A stretch of DNA of 64,000 nucleotides from Bryum argenteum (lineage: Eukaryota; Streptophyta; Bryopsida; Bryales; Bryaceae). The notes below the pieces were generated by a model. That model saw only the letters and a program-made list of their open reading frames with translations, was not told the DNA's origin and did no database searches. The translations under genes and the position numbers were made by a program. The stretch is taken from positions 18,422,345 through 18,486,344 of the forward strand of contig CM073326.1 in the NCBI GenBank assembly GCA_037043015.1. Reading direction: 5' to 3'. This document shows, in pieces, positions 47,411-59,782 of this stretch. Position 1 is the stretch's first letter. Each line of letters starts with the position of its first letter.

Positions 47411-48721
47411 ATATAAACCGAAAATTGAGAAGATAGAGTATAATGATTCTGGAGGATTGTAGACTTATTCTGCTGCCCTCCAAAAATGGGTAAATGACGA
47501 AACTATGCACTGGCCTCACTGATGTAGCTGCAAAATCTACTGATTTCAAGTCTTGCTTAGTCTTGTCATTATGAAGCTCCATCCACAAATAAACCCCCTT
47601 CTCTACCCCGAATATTTTTTTCTCTAAAAATATAGAGACGAATTGCTAAAAATTCGATTTGCGAGAAACCTTATTTTTTCGGCAGAGAACGAACCAGCTA
47701 TGGTGTTATGGTATACAATTAGGTTTTTGATACCTCGCAGTCTACACCACGTGACTCAATTCTCACAAAAGTGTTTGACGTGGGGGCCGTCCATTTGTTA
47801 CAGGGAACACTAAAATCTAAGAGAAGACACAACATATCTTGAATTTTTGGAATATTTTAACACAAGAAATTCAGAAATTCACCAAGAATTAAGATTTAGT
47901 TAATTTTCAAGTTTTGTTTTTGATTCTCAAATATGTCTTTATTTGTTGTCAAGAATGTGCCTTTGTGTTTAAATTCTAGCATACTTCCATGTAGAATATC
48001 AAGCAATTCTGTAGGTTTTATGAGTCCTATGAAGGTAAAAACTGCATACACATAATCCTAACTCACCTGGGATCAAGAACTTGAAGACCCCAATCAAATT
48101 TATTTCTAAAGATGGTTAGTTTGACCCCTCTATCTATTGTTTTCCCTTTCCACAACAAGTCAGTCAGGAACCTCTTTCGGTTCAACTTTGAATCTCACAA
48201 ACCGTAAGGGATTTTGAGTCTAGTGTACATGAGCTATGAGCTAAGTACTAGATCCTACAGTTACATACTTCAGCCATAAGGTACAAATTCTCCGCTTGCA
48301 ATGAAAAAGGGCATATTTGAGGGGAAAGCATTCAAGTATTGCCTTGAAACATGAAAAGTATCATAAGTAAAGATTGAAATAAGAAGAAGTGATAGTAGTT
48401 AGAATATACAATTCGCAGCTGTAGATCACAAGAAATGCTCTCCATAACAAGATTGATCTGAATTCTGCCTTCCGAAGTACTTGTCACATCACTTCTTCAA
48501 GTATTTTCTCCAATGCTTCAGCATCCCACAACTTTTCTGAAACAACGAGCAAAATCATCAAAACTCGCATGAATTTACACCGATAGTACAGAAATTGAAC
48601 CCCAACTGCTTGCAGGGATCTCTTGGGTATTTCATAGATACTAACCTGTTGTCAAGCATTCACGAGTTGTGAATGTACACATCATGTGGCTGGGAGATAT
48701 CAGAACACCGTCGCTTGCTCA
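47411..48721. other. Spacer and kinase 3' region
   Basis: AT-rich spacer followed by the probable 3' UTR of the kinase gene. No gene, RNA or element could be assigned. Confidence 0.4.
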
Positions 48722-50347
48722 TCAGAAATTTGCATTACCATCGCATGCAGTACTGCATCTTTTGCGTTTCTTAAACTTTTGTGTTTGCAGGATACTCTCC
48801 ATAATATCCACCTTGATGCGGTCAAAACCAGATCGCTGGTTAGGGTCACGATGCCAGCACTTCTCGATCAGCTCCCTCCAGAAAAAGGGGATACACTTTG
48901 GAAACAATGGCCGTTCTCCTGCACACACTCTTCTTACCAACTCCGATTGACTATACACTCCTTCGAATGGGCACTTCCCCGACAGGATCTCGTACATGGT
49001 CATCCCAAAACTATACACATCCGCTGACCATTTGTACGCACATTCGTCTTCCACGGCATGTAGCTCAGGAGCCATGTAAGCCGTTGTCCCCTGCTTTCTC
49101 GTGTGGCAAGTGGACGCCTCTGGACTTCGCACCTTTGCTGATCCGAAGTCGATCAGTTTCACCACGTAGTACGTCTCCCCCACGCCATCCTGCTCTATCC
49201 TCTTCTTTGCCCTTACAAGACAGTTTCCGGGCTTCAAATCCCGGTGCAAAACTCTGCACTTCCGCATGTGGATCATGCCTTCAACAATCTGCAATATGAT
49301 ATCCTTAGAGACAGAAAGAGAGAACGGCATCTCACCATCTCCTCGAGACGCTTTCTGTTTCCTTATCAACTGCCTAAGGTCTTGTTCCATGAGCTCTGTC
49401 ACAAGATGCCCTACTTCAAGCCCATTGTCATACCCACATGCAAACAAGGTGACCACATTGGGATGCTGCATACTTGCGAGTATCCCTGCTTCTGTTTCTA
49501 GCTGTCTCTTTGCATGTTCACCTTTGTATATGGCTACTGCCACATTCAATCCCAGCCAATTACATTGTAGTACTGACTTATTCGAACCGGATCCCACAAC
49601 CCCTACAATTGAATATTCCAGCTTTTCGGGAATCCAACACCAATCAGGAATCGAACCTGGTGTACTCGGCGATGCATCCTCTTGAAACCTCTTTCTGAGG
49701 AGGGATTCATACATTTCTCGGTGGTAGATAGACGAGTTGCTTGGCAAGAGGTAATCATACATTTTCCGGTAAACAGACCCGTTGCTTGGCTCGCTTTTCA
49801 GCTTGTGTAGAACACTTGACCGATCCAGATTGATGGCAACACTGAGACCTCTGGATGTCGATGTATGTTGTTCAGCAGTCGGAGCTTCCTCTTGTCCAAA
49901 TAGTGCAAGGAGCATGAAATATGTCCGATCCAAATCACAAGCCACAAGAGAAAATTTGGAGTGGCTTGGGTCACATGATCCTGGTAGAAACACAGACAGG
50001 GCAGCTACCTTCCAATCCACCTCGGCACAAAGGTGGAGTAAGTCCTCAGCGGCCTCCAAATTGCAGATAAATCTGTCGAGAACAGCTGAGACCGATCCCC
50101 AACACTGAGGAAAAGCAGTGGACGACTGCGAGTTCTCTAAATATGCTCGCGGGACAGTATGGAAAATATCACTACATTGTTGCTGAATCCTCGCAGTAAG
50201 GTGCTCACATTGACCAGAACAAATCACCACCCGGCTCGCAAACTCTACAATGAATTTCTGAATCCTTGATATTTTGTCCAATTTTGGACCTTGACTTTCG
50301 ATGACACGATTAACATATTGACGATTCTCATCCCACACTAGCGCCAT
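48722..50347 (-). CDS. Single-exon Ser/Thr (TKL-like) protein kinase
   Basis: One uninterrupted frame of 541 residues. The N-terminal half (about 1-245) is helical, with phrases such as SRIQKFIVEFASRVVICSGQ, and has no domain I can name. A complete kinase domain follows: glycine loop GSGSNKSV (about 253), VAIYK lysine (about 272), HRDLKPGN (about 366), DFGSAK (about 397), APELHAVE (about 425), DVYSFGMTMYEIL and HRDPNQRSGF. All catalytic residues are present, so it should be active. The catalytic domain resembles plant TKL/Raf-like kinases of intronless bryophyte gene families; substrate unknown. It ends in a basic tail (KFKKRKR) that could be a nuclear signal. The upstream minus-strand region (50530-50370) has a coding-like but stop-terminated frame, LLNAKSDSEQEWMKALEVIL, which may be a uORF or a lost N-terminal exon. 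Confidence 0.88.
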   Translation of the reverse strand: MALVWDENRQYVNRVIESQGPKLDKISRIQKFIVEFASRVVICSGQCEHLTARIQQQCSDIFHTVPRAYLENSQSSTAFPQCWGSVSAVLDRFICNLEAAEDLLHLCAEVDWKVAALSVFLPGSCDPSHSKFSLVACDLDRTYFMLLALFGQEEAPTAEQHTSTSRGLSVAINLDRSSVLHKLKSEPSNGSVYRKMYDYLLPSNSSIYHREMYESLLRKRFQEDASPSTPGSIPDWCWIPEKLEYSIVGVVGSGSNKSVLQCNWLGLNVAVAIYKGEHAKRQLETEAGILASMQHPNVVTLFACGYDNGLEVGHLVTELMEQDLRQLIRKQKASRGDGEMPFSLSVSKDIILQIVEGMIHMRKCRVLHRDLKPGNCLVRAKKRIEQDGVGETYYVVKLIDFGSAKVRSPEASTCHTRKQGTTAYMAPELHAVEDECAYKWSADVYSFGMTMYEILSGKCPFEGVYSQSELVRRVCAGERPLFPKCIPFFWRELIEKCWHRDPNQRSGFDRIKVDIMESILQTQKFKKRKRCSTACDGNANF

Positions 50348-50634
50348 TTCACATTCTGCATCGACTGATGGAACATCACTTCGCCATTACTTCGACTTCT
50401 GTTGATAAGATCACTTCTAGAGCCTTCATCCACTCTTGTTCAGAATCAGATTTGGCATTCAGTAGGCACCATACCGTCTCCTTCCATGTTTCGGATCTTA
50501 CGAACTTCTTGCGTTTGAAGTGTAAACATCAGAAAGAGGCTACTAGGTCTGTCCTCTGTTCATATCGACAACCTGCAAGGACCAAGGAGCCGTCAGTGGC
50601 TTAGTTTAACGTGGTCTTACGCCTCAAATGGATC

Positions 50635-51610
50635 GCTTCATCAACCAAATACTCTAGTATCTGTCGGATTATACTTAGTTGACTTGGCTTTCGCAGGAAA
50701 TTCTAAAAGAAACACACACCCTGTAAACACTGGCAGCGCTACAACGTGTAGTGAATTTCGAACAAGAGGGTTTAGGGTTTGAAGCTTCCACCCTCAGCTA
50801 GAGAATGTGCTTTGATACATTCGCATTCAGAATCTGAACCATGCTGGACATGCATGACTAGATGAAGAACATTTTCTTAGTGAGATATCTAACCCTACGT
50901 GAAGGAAGCATTTGCCCCTTGTTCCACAGACAGGAGGAAGAAGCAAACTACCTCAATTTCCTCAAGTTGGCGACGTTCCACGTGCCATTTTGAAATTCAA
51001 ACTTGTGTTGAGTAAGAATGCGCCGTTATCCAGCGTCTGATACTACTCACTTCCTTTCACTGTGATTCCATAAACTGCCAATATCACGAAACTGAAGTTG
51101 GAGACATCATGATACACTTAGCCCAAGAATCCGGATACATATGATTCAAGGAAGAGAAGTTACTTACAAAACTGGAGAAAAATGTATCCGGATGGACAGT
51201 CCAAGACCTCCGTAAGGTCCATGCCCCAACCCCATTCACCACATGCACAATGCACTGCGCCGCACTTACTGACACAGGTATCACTGTCATCACTTCTCCA
51301 ATCGAGCCGATACGGGTCTGGATCGAAGACGACGAGGATCCAATGAAATCGGCAACTACACTTCCTGACTGTGGTATATCTCAGAGCGCAAACGATCATG
51401 CATGGTCCTACACCACCACAAACTCGGCTTCTTCATACCAGCGCTGCTTTCAGATGGGCACGCCTGCGTGATCCAGCTCCGTTGCAAGACATCGGAGCCG
51501 CCCCTCGTTCAACAGGCCCTGCAGCGCCGCCTGAAGTGCCTCGGGATCGAAACCTGTCCGAGCTAGCGGGCTCCTCGGCCGATCCCTCGTCCGCCCATAT
51601 CGCTTGATTG
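50635..51610 (-). repeat. Segmental duplication copy 1 (kinase upstream region)
   Basis: Aligns along its length with 52498-53860 at moderate identity. Shared phrases include CATCAACCAA, CTAGTATCTGTC, AACC-TGGTGGAC and CTTGTTCCACA-ACAGGA-GAAGCAAAC. It lies directly upstream of the minus-strand kinase and may hold its 5' UTR exons; GTAAGT donors and a minus-strand phrase EALQAALQGLLNEGRLRCLATE at about 51545-51475 look exon-like. Confidence 0.7.
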
Positions 51611-51676
51611 CTTGAGGACTGTCCGATCAAGCCACATGTAGAGAATGGAAATCCGGAATGAATCGCGAATGAGGGA

Positions 51677-52497
51677 CTAGGGAAGCTTCATCGCAGGCTC
51701 TCGACAAGGGCTCCCGACTGACACCCACCCGTGACTTCTGTGCGGAGGGACGTGTATCCGACGTGGACCGCTGTATTCTCCCCCTACGAGCTTAAAGCCG
51801 CTTTCTTTGGGGCTGCCCAGAGACCCACATAGAGCTCGACGTTTGTTTGGGTGTTTGTTTGGGTGGTTGGATGGTGGTGTTGTCAACAAGATCTTGGATT
51901 ATGTAGGTCGGATTCACACATTGCAGGTGGGTGTAATTTTTTTTGTTGTGTCATCTACTCAACCCGTGGATCGTGAAATATGAAATTTCAAAGTTATTTA
52001 TGGTCTCGAAAAATTTAGAACTTGACTTAAAAAGTTACAAATCGTAAAGAAGCGGTTTAAGAAGCCATCCTACTTTTCTATTTTGGCAACCCTTGATTGA
52101 AGAACAACAAGGATGGGACGAAGATGAAGACATGGATGTGGACGAGGTTTGAGACATAGTAAGGGACGAATTCAAGAGGGGTAGAGAAAACGACTTTTGA
52201 TTGGGGCAATGCCACAAGTGCAGACTAGTATGATGTAACACAAACTATGAACACCAAAGATTGCATGTTGATAGAAAAACATTGAATAGAAATCACATTT
52301 TTTGAATGTCACCATTTGAATACAAGACAAAAGGATGAACGGATCCACAAAGGTCCTTAGCGAAAACCCAAGAACCTTGTGTCATAAATATGTCAAAAAT
52401 CTCAACTTTATGAAAGAAATTCAATAGTGATGTAAGATAGTATTTTTCAAAGTAGACATGAAAGGCTTTCTATAGTAATTAGCCTCTAATGTCGTAA
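51677..52497. other. Spacer between duplicated segments
   Basis: AT-rich spacer with a short GTTTGTTTGGGT repeat near 51842-51865. No gene recognised. Confidence 0.4.
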
Positions 52498-53860
52498 GGC
52501 CTCATCAACCAATACCCTAGTATCTGTCATTCTAGGTTAGTTGGTTTCTATGATAAAACCCACCCTCTGCAATCACTGGCACTGCCACAGGGTAAAGTGG
52601 CACGTTTGGTGAAGCCTTGCAGTGATTCTAAACAAAAGATAATCTAAACTTGTGCGTTCAAGCTTCGGACCTAAGGAAAGTACTCTAATACAAACTGACA
52701 GATCGATATCAAAACCTGAACCATGGTGGACGCGCTCGACTAGATGAGAAACATTTCTATGATGAGCCATCTAACCCTCCATGAAGGAAGTATTTGCCTC
52801 TTGTTCCACACACAGGAAGAAGCAAACGACCTCTATATTCTCAAGTTGGCATTATAGACGTGCAATGTTTGAATACGAACTCATGAAAGAGTTGTTAACT
52901 ACGAATGTGCAGCGACATAAGGCACCACAAGCCTTGGCTTGGTGGTTGGGGCTCATGGCCCCCATTGAGGAGGTCGTGGGTTCCATTCCCCATGCCGGCG
53001 TGGTGCTCACCACTATAGTCCACCCAACTATTGTGGGGGGTCCTTGGACCTTGTTGTATGGGTACCTCAAAGTCCTTTGGGGGATACTATGTCAAGTATC
53101 CTCAAGGCACTAGTAACTAGGCTAGAAACTAGCGTAGTTATAGTGTCCACCCTCGAGAGGGGGAAGTAGTATTGTTCCAATTTCCCCTTGTCCGGTGGCC
53201 ATCGGGATATTAGCATTACGAACGGACACTTCATTCACGCCGGCCCCTTAGAAAGGGACCGGAGTTTCTATCTATCTATCTATCTGCAGCGACATAACGT
53301 CTGGAAAAACTCGCTTCCTCTTTTCTTTCTAGACCTCTGTCGATGTAACGAAATTGAAGTTGAACGCATCATGAACATCTAGCCCAAAAATCCGCATACA
53401 TACAATTGAGATTGCAGGAAGGGAGTCTACTTTCAGAACCCTGGAGAACAACGTACTCCAAAGAAGAAAGAAGATAGAGTCGAAGCCCTCCGTAAACTTC
53501 AACCCCAACCCCACTCCAACATGCACTGCGCTACACTCACCTACACAGGTCTTACTGTAATCAATGCTCCGATCGAGCCGGTATGTGTGGGCGTGTGGCC
53601 TGCAGGAAATGGCAAGGACGACGGCGACGACGACTACAATAGATTCTGCAAGTAACTTCCTGTCTGTGACATATCTCAGAGCCCAAACGATAGTGCATCA
53701 CGACAAATTCAGCCAGTACGTACCAACGCTAAATCTAGACTGATCTGCGCGCCTGCGTTCTCCACCTCCGCTGCAAGAGATCGAAGCCCACCCCTCATTG
53801 AACAGGCAATTTCCAAGTCTTGCATAGCTAAATTTGTCGAGGCTCTCCGACTGATGGCCC
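52498..53860 (-). repeat. Segmental duplication copy 2, interrupted by a SINE
   Basis: The diverged partner of 50635-51610. Without the SINE and one target duplication it is about 986 bases, close to copy 1. The exon-like phrase of copy 1 has a counterpart here (minus-strand DLEIACSMRGGLRSLAAEVE), but no kinase domain follows, so it is an upstream fragment without its gene. Confidence 0.7.
52921..53284 (+). mobile_element. tRNA-derived SINE with TSD and (TCTA)n tail
   Basis: A 364-base element flanked by an exact 13-base duplication TGCAGCGACATAA (52908-52920 and 53285-53297). The head has Pol III promoter boxes: a box A-like TGGCTTGGTGGTTGGG near 52934 and box B GGTTCCATTCC near 52979, spaced as in tRNA genes. 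The tail is a TCTATCTATCTATC microsatellite instead of poly(A). The paralogous segment has an empty site near 51020-51040. This is a SINE mobilised by an unseen LINE. A truncated relative lies at 33850-34260. Confidence 0.92.
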
Positions 53861-54149
53861 CAACACTGTATTTGGTAATCACATTCGCTGGTATTCGCTG
53901 CCGGGAATAAAGAGTAACAGAGCGAAAAGAACGCTGTGTTTGCACCAAATTCTATGTCATACAGTATGGTGGTAATGGATTCTTTTTCGATTCAGAGTTA
54001 TTCTGCTATTTTTTTAAGGACTATAAGAACTTTTGAGATAGTGATTGTAAGACAGGTTACTACAGAGTGTCAAGACAAGGCGGTTTAAAGCTCCAAGACG
54101 ACACCTAAAACTTGAAGTTATTTTTCTAGAAGGATTGTATTCTACATTG

Positions 54150-54345
54150 AATTGATAAGCAAGTTGCATCTGCAGCTTTCCCACATTCTACACAACAGGA
54201 TGCTCAAATCATAATATGCCATAGCTGTCATAGAACTGTAAAACCGAGTGTGCTTCTGCGTCGTGATTAGTGGTATTGGAAGAGGAGACCAAAGTGGTTC
54301 AATCCTTCTCATCGTCTTCATCCATAAGTTAAGATACAAGGCACC
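54150..54345 (-). pseudogene. Partial copy of the TAF7 3' end
   Basis: This segment is a diverged duplicate of about 54535-54700, the TAF7 stop-codon region and 3' UTR. On the minus strand it still reads an acidic end, MDEDDEKD then stop, like the true tail MDDDDEDD. Shared downstream phrases include ACAGGAT-CTCAAA and ATGCCATA-CTG-CAT-AAACTGTA-AACCGA. It is too short to be functional. Confidence 0.65.
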
Positions 54346-54667
54346 CAAAACAGTACAGAAACTTATCGCATCTGTATAGATTCAACACCTGATTTAACTC
54401 CCTGATCTTATGCTTTACTTCGAATGAATATTGGAACGTTCTACTGAGCTACAACCTCCCACTTCGCAATTGCATAAGGAATCCATATTTGATATCTTCA
54501 AAGCTGTAGAATGAGCTACATGTATTGATATGCAGATTGTATCCGCAGTTCTATAACTACACAAAAGAATCCGATCTGCAACGTTTCTGTAACAGGATCC
54601 TCAAAAATGTGCCATACCTGACATCAAAACTGTACAACCGAATCAAAACTGCGATGACTAGTGGTGC

Positions 54668-55895
54668 TCAATCGTCTTCATCATCGTCATCCATCAGGTC
54701 ATCAAAATCGTCATCGTTCTCGCCATCAGGAGACTGTGGTGTAGCAGCTTTCGACTTCCCTGCGGCTTTCGCCTTCTCTGCAGCTTTCGACTTTTTGGAT
54801 GCAGTACGAGGAGCTGGCTCCTCCGCCTCAGGATCATCGTCTTCATCTGCCTCTTGCTCAACAACTTCCACATGTGTTCAGCAGTTAAGGATCAGTAGCA
54901 TTCTCCGCATCAAAAATTGAAAAGACAGCAAAGAGAATTGTAAAGGATATCGACATCCCGTGCAGTTCCGCCCGCCATAATGCTCTGAAGGTCGTTCTCC
55001 ACTTGTTGCACCAAATCAGGCTGCACACACGTCGCAGTCAAAATTTAGATTTGGCGCTTCAATCAAGAAAAGTGCAGAAAATATCTGGATCCGGCGCTTC
55101 AATCAAGAAAAGTACGGCAATTGCTAGGGCTATATTTTTGTTTCAATCTGCGTTTCGTCAACAGGATTAGAGATGTTTGATGTTGTTTCAGAAAGCGATC
55201 GAGACTTACATTAAGATCTGGTTCACGACGAAATCGCCGGCGTCGAGCATCGCGCATAGGAGGAGTCAAACCATGTTTGTATTCCGGTCCTTCTGGAGCT
55301 GGTTCGCCCTGTTCTTGTACCATGATAATCTGTAACCAAACGGAATTGATCATACTCTCTCACTGGAAAATAACCTCGGGATTTTGAAAGCATTCGGCAA
55401 TTGCAAGCAGTGAGATGATCATAAATTGTCATACTCTCTTGGAACCGTGGTCACATGATTGTCAACGGAATCGGATGCAAACGGGGCAGAACCTGCCCGA
55501 TGTCCGCGGTTTTAATGAGCACATTGTCATCGTAGGTCTTGTAAGACTCCAAAACGCAAGGCAAATCCAGCACTGAAGCCGGAAATTGGTCCTGTCCTAT
55601 CGAAAATGAGCCCGAACGCGCATCTGCACACGAAGATCAGGACTCCGCGCACCTCATTACTCAAGAAGCATACGCAATTGACGTGTCTCTCAAATAAGAA
55701 CTAGACGAAGAGGCAAACGATGATCCGATAGACCGTTTGATGTAAGAGAAAGTGCACGCGAATGGACGAATTGAGTCACCGACCTTGGAAGGCGAGATCG
55801 AGTGAGTCTTCAACGCTGTCGGGATCTTCGTTAAGGAGTTTTTCGAGGCGGTCGGCAACCGATTGCGGCACACGGAGGATAAAATGCTCTTCCAT
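54668..55895 (-). CDS. TAF7: TFIID subunit 7 (TAF7)
   Basis: Five exons on the minus strand: 55895-55784, 55623-55493, 55329-55210, 55020-54951, 54873-54668 (212 aa). The TAFII55 domain covers residues 1 to about 145: EEHFILRVPQSVADRL, GQDQFPASVLDLP, LESYKTYDDNVLIKTADIGQ, EYKHGLTPPMRDARRRRFRR. A low-complexity Lys/Ala linker and an acidic tail (DDDFDDLMDDDDEDD) follow. TAF7 is a TFIID component that binds TAF1 and restrains its acetyltransferase activity during preinitiation-complex assembly in the nucleus. The first three introns are GT-AG. The last (54950-54874) only keeps frame as an AT-AC intron with U12 signals, giving ARDVDVEVVEQEAD across the junction. The gene is head-to-head with RPB10. 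The start is the only ATG before the conserved domain. Confidence 0.93.
54874..54950 (-). other. Predicted U12-type AT-AC intron in TAF7
   Basis: The 5' splice site on the minus strand reads ATATCCTTT, the exact U12 consensus. The branch-site match TCCTTAAC is at 54891-54884, and the intron ends AC 10-11 bases after the branch adenosine, a normal U12 distance. Length is 77 bases. No GT-AG choice was found that keeps the TAF7 frame with a good donor. Confidence 0.88.
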
Positions 55896-56152
55896 ACTCA
55901 AAGCCTCCTTATAATTGCCGCTTCTCGACTCTCATACCTTCGAAACTATATACTGACCAGACAATTCAATACAGAATAATAGTGCTTGCGGTGCAAGATA
56001 AGTCCAGCGCATGGGGGAACCCTAAATGCACGTGGCAAAACCTAAAACCCTAAACATCACTTCTACTGATTGTTCACTTGCCGTTTATTACTCTCATTGG
56101 CATTCTTCGCTTCCTCCGTCCCTCTCCTGTCGAAATTTCTCGGATTTCCAAG
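55896..56152. promoter_or_regulatory. Bidirectional promoter of TAF7 and RPB10 with telo-boxes
   Basis: Only 257 bases separate the two divergent start codons. The region contains AACCCTAAA near 56018 and CCTAAAACCCTAAACA near 56040, which match the plant telo-box (AAACCCTAA) common upstream of translation and transcription machinery genes. No TATA box is evident. TC-rich stretches precede the RPB10 ATG. Confidence 0.7.
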
Positions 56153-57493
<1,341 letters not shown>

Positions 57494-58019
57494 TACAGCC
57501 ATGGACTATCAATACCTCCTATCGCATGAAGCTCAAATTGCTGGCTGAAGCTCTTCACTGGAGGCTCCTGTTTGGGTTGGAACATGTCTAAGTAGTGAAC
57601 GAGGGTATGGAGCGCAATGTAAGTGACGTTTTGGAAAATCCTCAGTCACTGGTGTAGCATCTTAAGATGCTGTTGTGCAAGGACTTCGCACTCTAAAAAA
57701 TCGGAAGAATATTAGGCTTGTTCATACACAGGGCACTGACGGTTTACGAACGTCATCTAGATTGCTTGTGTGTAAACTGGACTTGGAGTTGCCGAATCGC
57801 TCATAACTACCAGAGTTCTAGGATGTAATCAGCTTCTGTGATTTTTGCCTTACAGAGGATCAACAAGCTTATAGATTGTTCATATCTTCATGTGACTTCT
57901 CTTGTTCATTTTTGTGGCGTACCTTGTACAATCATGTGTCATTTGGGTACACTCAACATTAGTCCTCAACATTGATGCCCCCTTATAGCACAATTATTCT
58001 CCGCTCACTTCTTCTCGGT
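57494..58019. other. RPB10 3' region
   Basis: 3' UTR and spacer; nothing else recognised. Confidence 0.4.
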
Positions 58020-58445
58020 TCCATAGCATATCCTTTGTTCATGGATTTCTTGATACCAATTCTCTGTCCTCTGTTATGGTTCCCATTGTCCTTTTCTTTA
58101 TTAGTGGTTCCCTGTCTCTAAACTATAGTTTGCGGTTTCCATCCTTTGTTTAAGTTTTTGATTCCCCGTCCCTTCTTGGTTTCTTTCATCTGTTCCCGAT
58201 TCCCCATCCCTTCCTTGGTTTCCTTCATTTGTTTCTGATTCCCTTTATTTGTACCCAGTTCCTATCCTTGGTTCATGGTTCTCACTATTTGTTCCTAGTT
58301 TCCATCCTCCATTCCCAGTTCCTATCCTTTGTTCCTAGTTCCCAGTTCTTGTCCTATTTTCCCTTGATCTCTACTTCACTCCTTAGTTTGCTCCCATATT
58401 ACATGTTCCACATTCCTTATCCCTTCGACTCCCTGTTCTTTTATG
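58020..58445. repeat. T/C-rich low-complexity repeat, copy B
   Basis: A longer relative of 1-240, with repeated TTCCCGATTCCCCATCCCTT and CCTTTGTTCCTAGTTCC phrases and the same TCCCTTCGACTCC end. A dispersed repeat of unknown class. Confidence 0.6.
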
Positions 58446-59087
58446 AATAGAGATTTACATGAACAATACCTTTGTTAAACATGATAATACAATTGTGAGG
58501 TATAACTTTTATTCTTCGTCATTTTGAAATGAAAAGTCACTCAACAACATTGTCTTAAGGCATCAAAGTGTACATCAATAAAATGACCTCATGGGCGTTT
58601 AAAGGTCAAGTTAAGTCATTCAAAGTTATTTGTAAATAATCTAATTCCAAAATTTTATTTGAGAAGTGTAATGTGTCCCTCAAGTGCACCTTTTAGGATT
58701 CCGCTCATCCAAGATCTAACGTTAATCTATGATCTTGTTATTAAACAATACCTTTTGAAATGATATTGCTATAAGGAAAGTTTGGAATCATATACTATAG
58801 CTTCCATTGAATATTGTTGCACCATATAAAATTAATTAAAGTAGTCAATTGAGTTTGTAGCTATTTTCCTTATTATATGAAGATATATAGTTCCATTGTA
58901 TTTGGTGACTCTACGACAACCTTGAGTGGATATCAAACTACCATCTTCACTCAAAAATGAATATCTTTTATGCTTCTCAAGCCAATGGAGGGGAAGCACA
59001 AAAAATTACCTACAAAAAATCTATTCGTAACAAGAGAGTTATACATATTCATTTTTCTACTAAACCATTCAAGTAAAGGTGCTCTTA
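58446..59087. other. AT-rich spacer
   Basis: No gene or recognisable element. Confidence 0.4.
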
Positions 59088-59258
59088 GGGATGCTTGACA
59101 TGGGGAGTCAAGCTGTACACGGGGTCGATGGAGAGCAAAAATCCTCTCATTGTTATTGGTCCATTTTTTGAACCACAAGTGATGGGCCAAACACATTAGG
59201 AGAATTTTTGCCCTTCTTCGGCCCCAAGCTCGCCTTGACTCCCCATGTAAAGCGTCCC
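59088..59258. mobile_element. Tourist-like MITE (TTA duplication), 171 bp
   Basis: Ends GGGATGCTTGACATGGGGAG and CTCCCCATGTAAAGCGTCCC form terminal inverted repeats (with GTCAAG/CTTGAC continuing the pairing) flanked by TTA (59085-59087 and 59259-59261). A trinucleotide TTA duplication and a G-rich terminus fit PIF/Harbinger-type MITEs. Confidence 0.75.
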
Positions 59259-59449
59259 TTAGTTTTTGTCCACCCAATGGTTGAGTTTATTGAACACTTG
59301 AGTTTTCATTGTTTGAGGAAATGTCTTTACTAAAATAAGAATTCAAAGCACTTAACATGTGAATTAATTTTGTATTGTTTTGTTTGATATCACATTTTGT
59401 TCAAATTGAAAGATTTAATTATGCCCATTATAGTAATGAGATGTATATG

Positions 59450-59477
59450 TTTTTTTTTTTTTTTTTTTTTTTTTTTT
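59450..59477. repeat. 28-base T homopolymer
   Basis: An uninterrupted T run. It could be the reversed poly(A) tail of a retroposed sequence, but no body was recognised. Confidence 0.9.
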
Positions 59478-59608
59478 CCATCAAATAACTCCATGTCAAT
59501 CTTAAAATCCAACGACCTCATTCATAAAAAAATGTTTACGGAACCTTTCACTCTTTAAAAAACACTAGTGTAATGATATTTTTTCTTCAATACAAAAAAC
59601 TACTCGGA

Positions 59609-59782
59609 CATGTTTGTTAGTGTCCCCTTCAGAAAGTTTACATGGGGATGAAGAAGTGCAAAAATACTCTCAACGTGATTGGTTCATTTTTTGAATTACA
59701 AGAAAGAGACCAATCACGCTAAAAGAATTTTTGCCCTCTTTTGGCCCCATGTACGGTTTGACTCCACATGGTAAAGCGTCCC
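59609..59782. mobile_element. Diverged relative of the Tourist-like MITE
   Basis: Shares the body of 59088-59258 (AAAAAT-CTCTCA, TTGGT-CATTTTTTGAA, GAATTTTTGCCCT, GGCCCCA, GTAAAGCGTCCCTAAG). The right end is intact; the left end is decayed, so its boundary is approximate. Confidence 0.6.

Noticed and set aside
48898..49685. Plus-strand frames antisense to the kinase
   Set aside because: They are shadows of the complete kinase frame on the minus strand.
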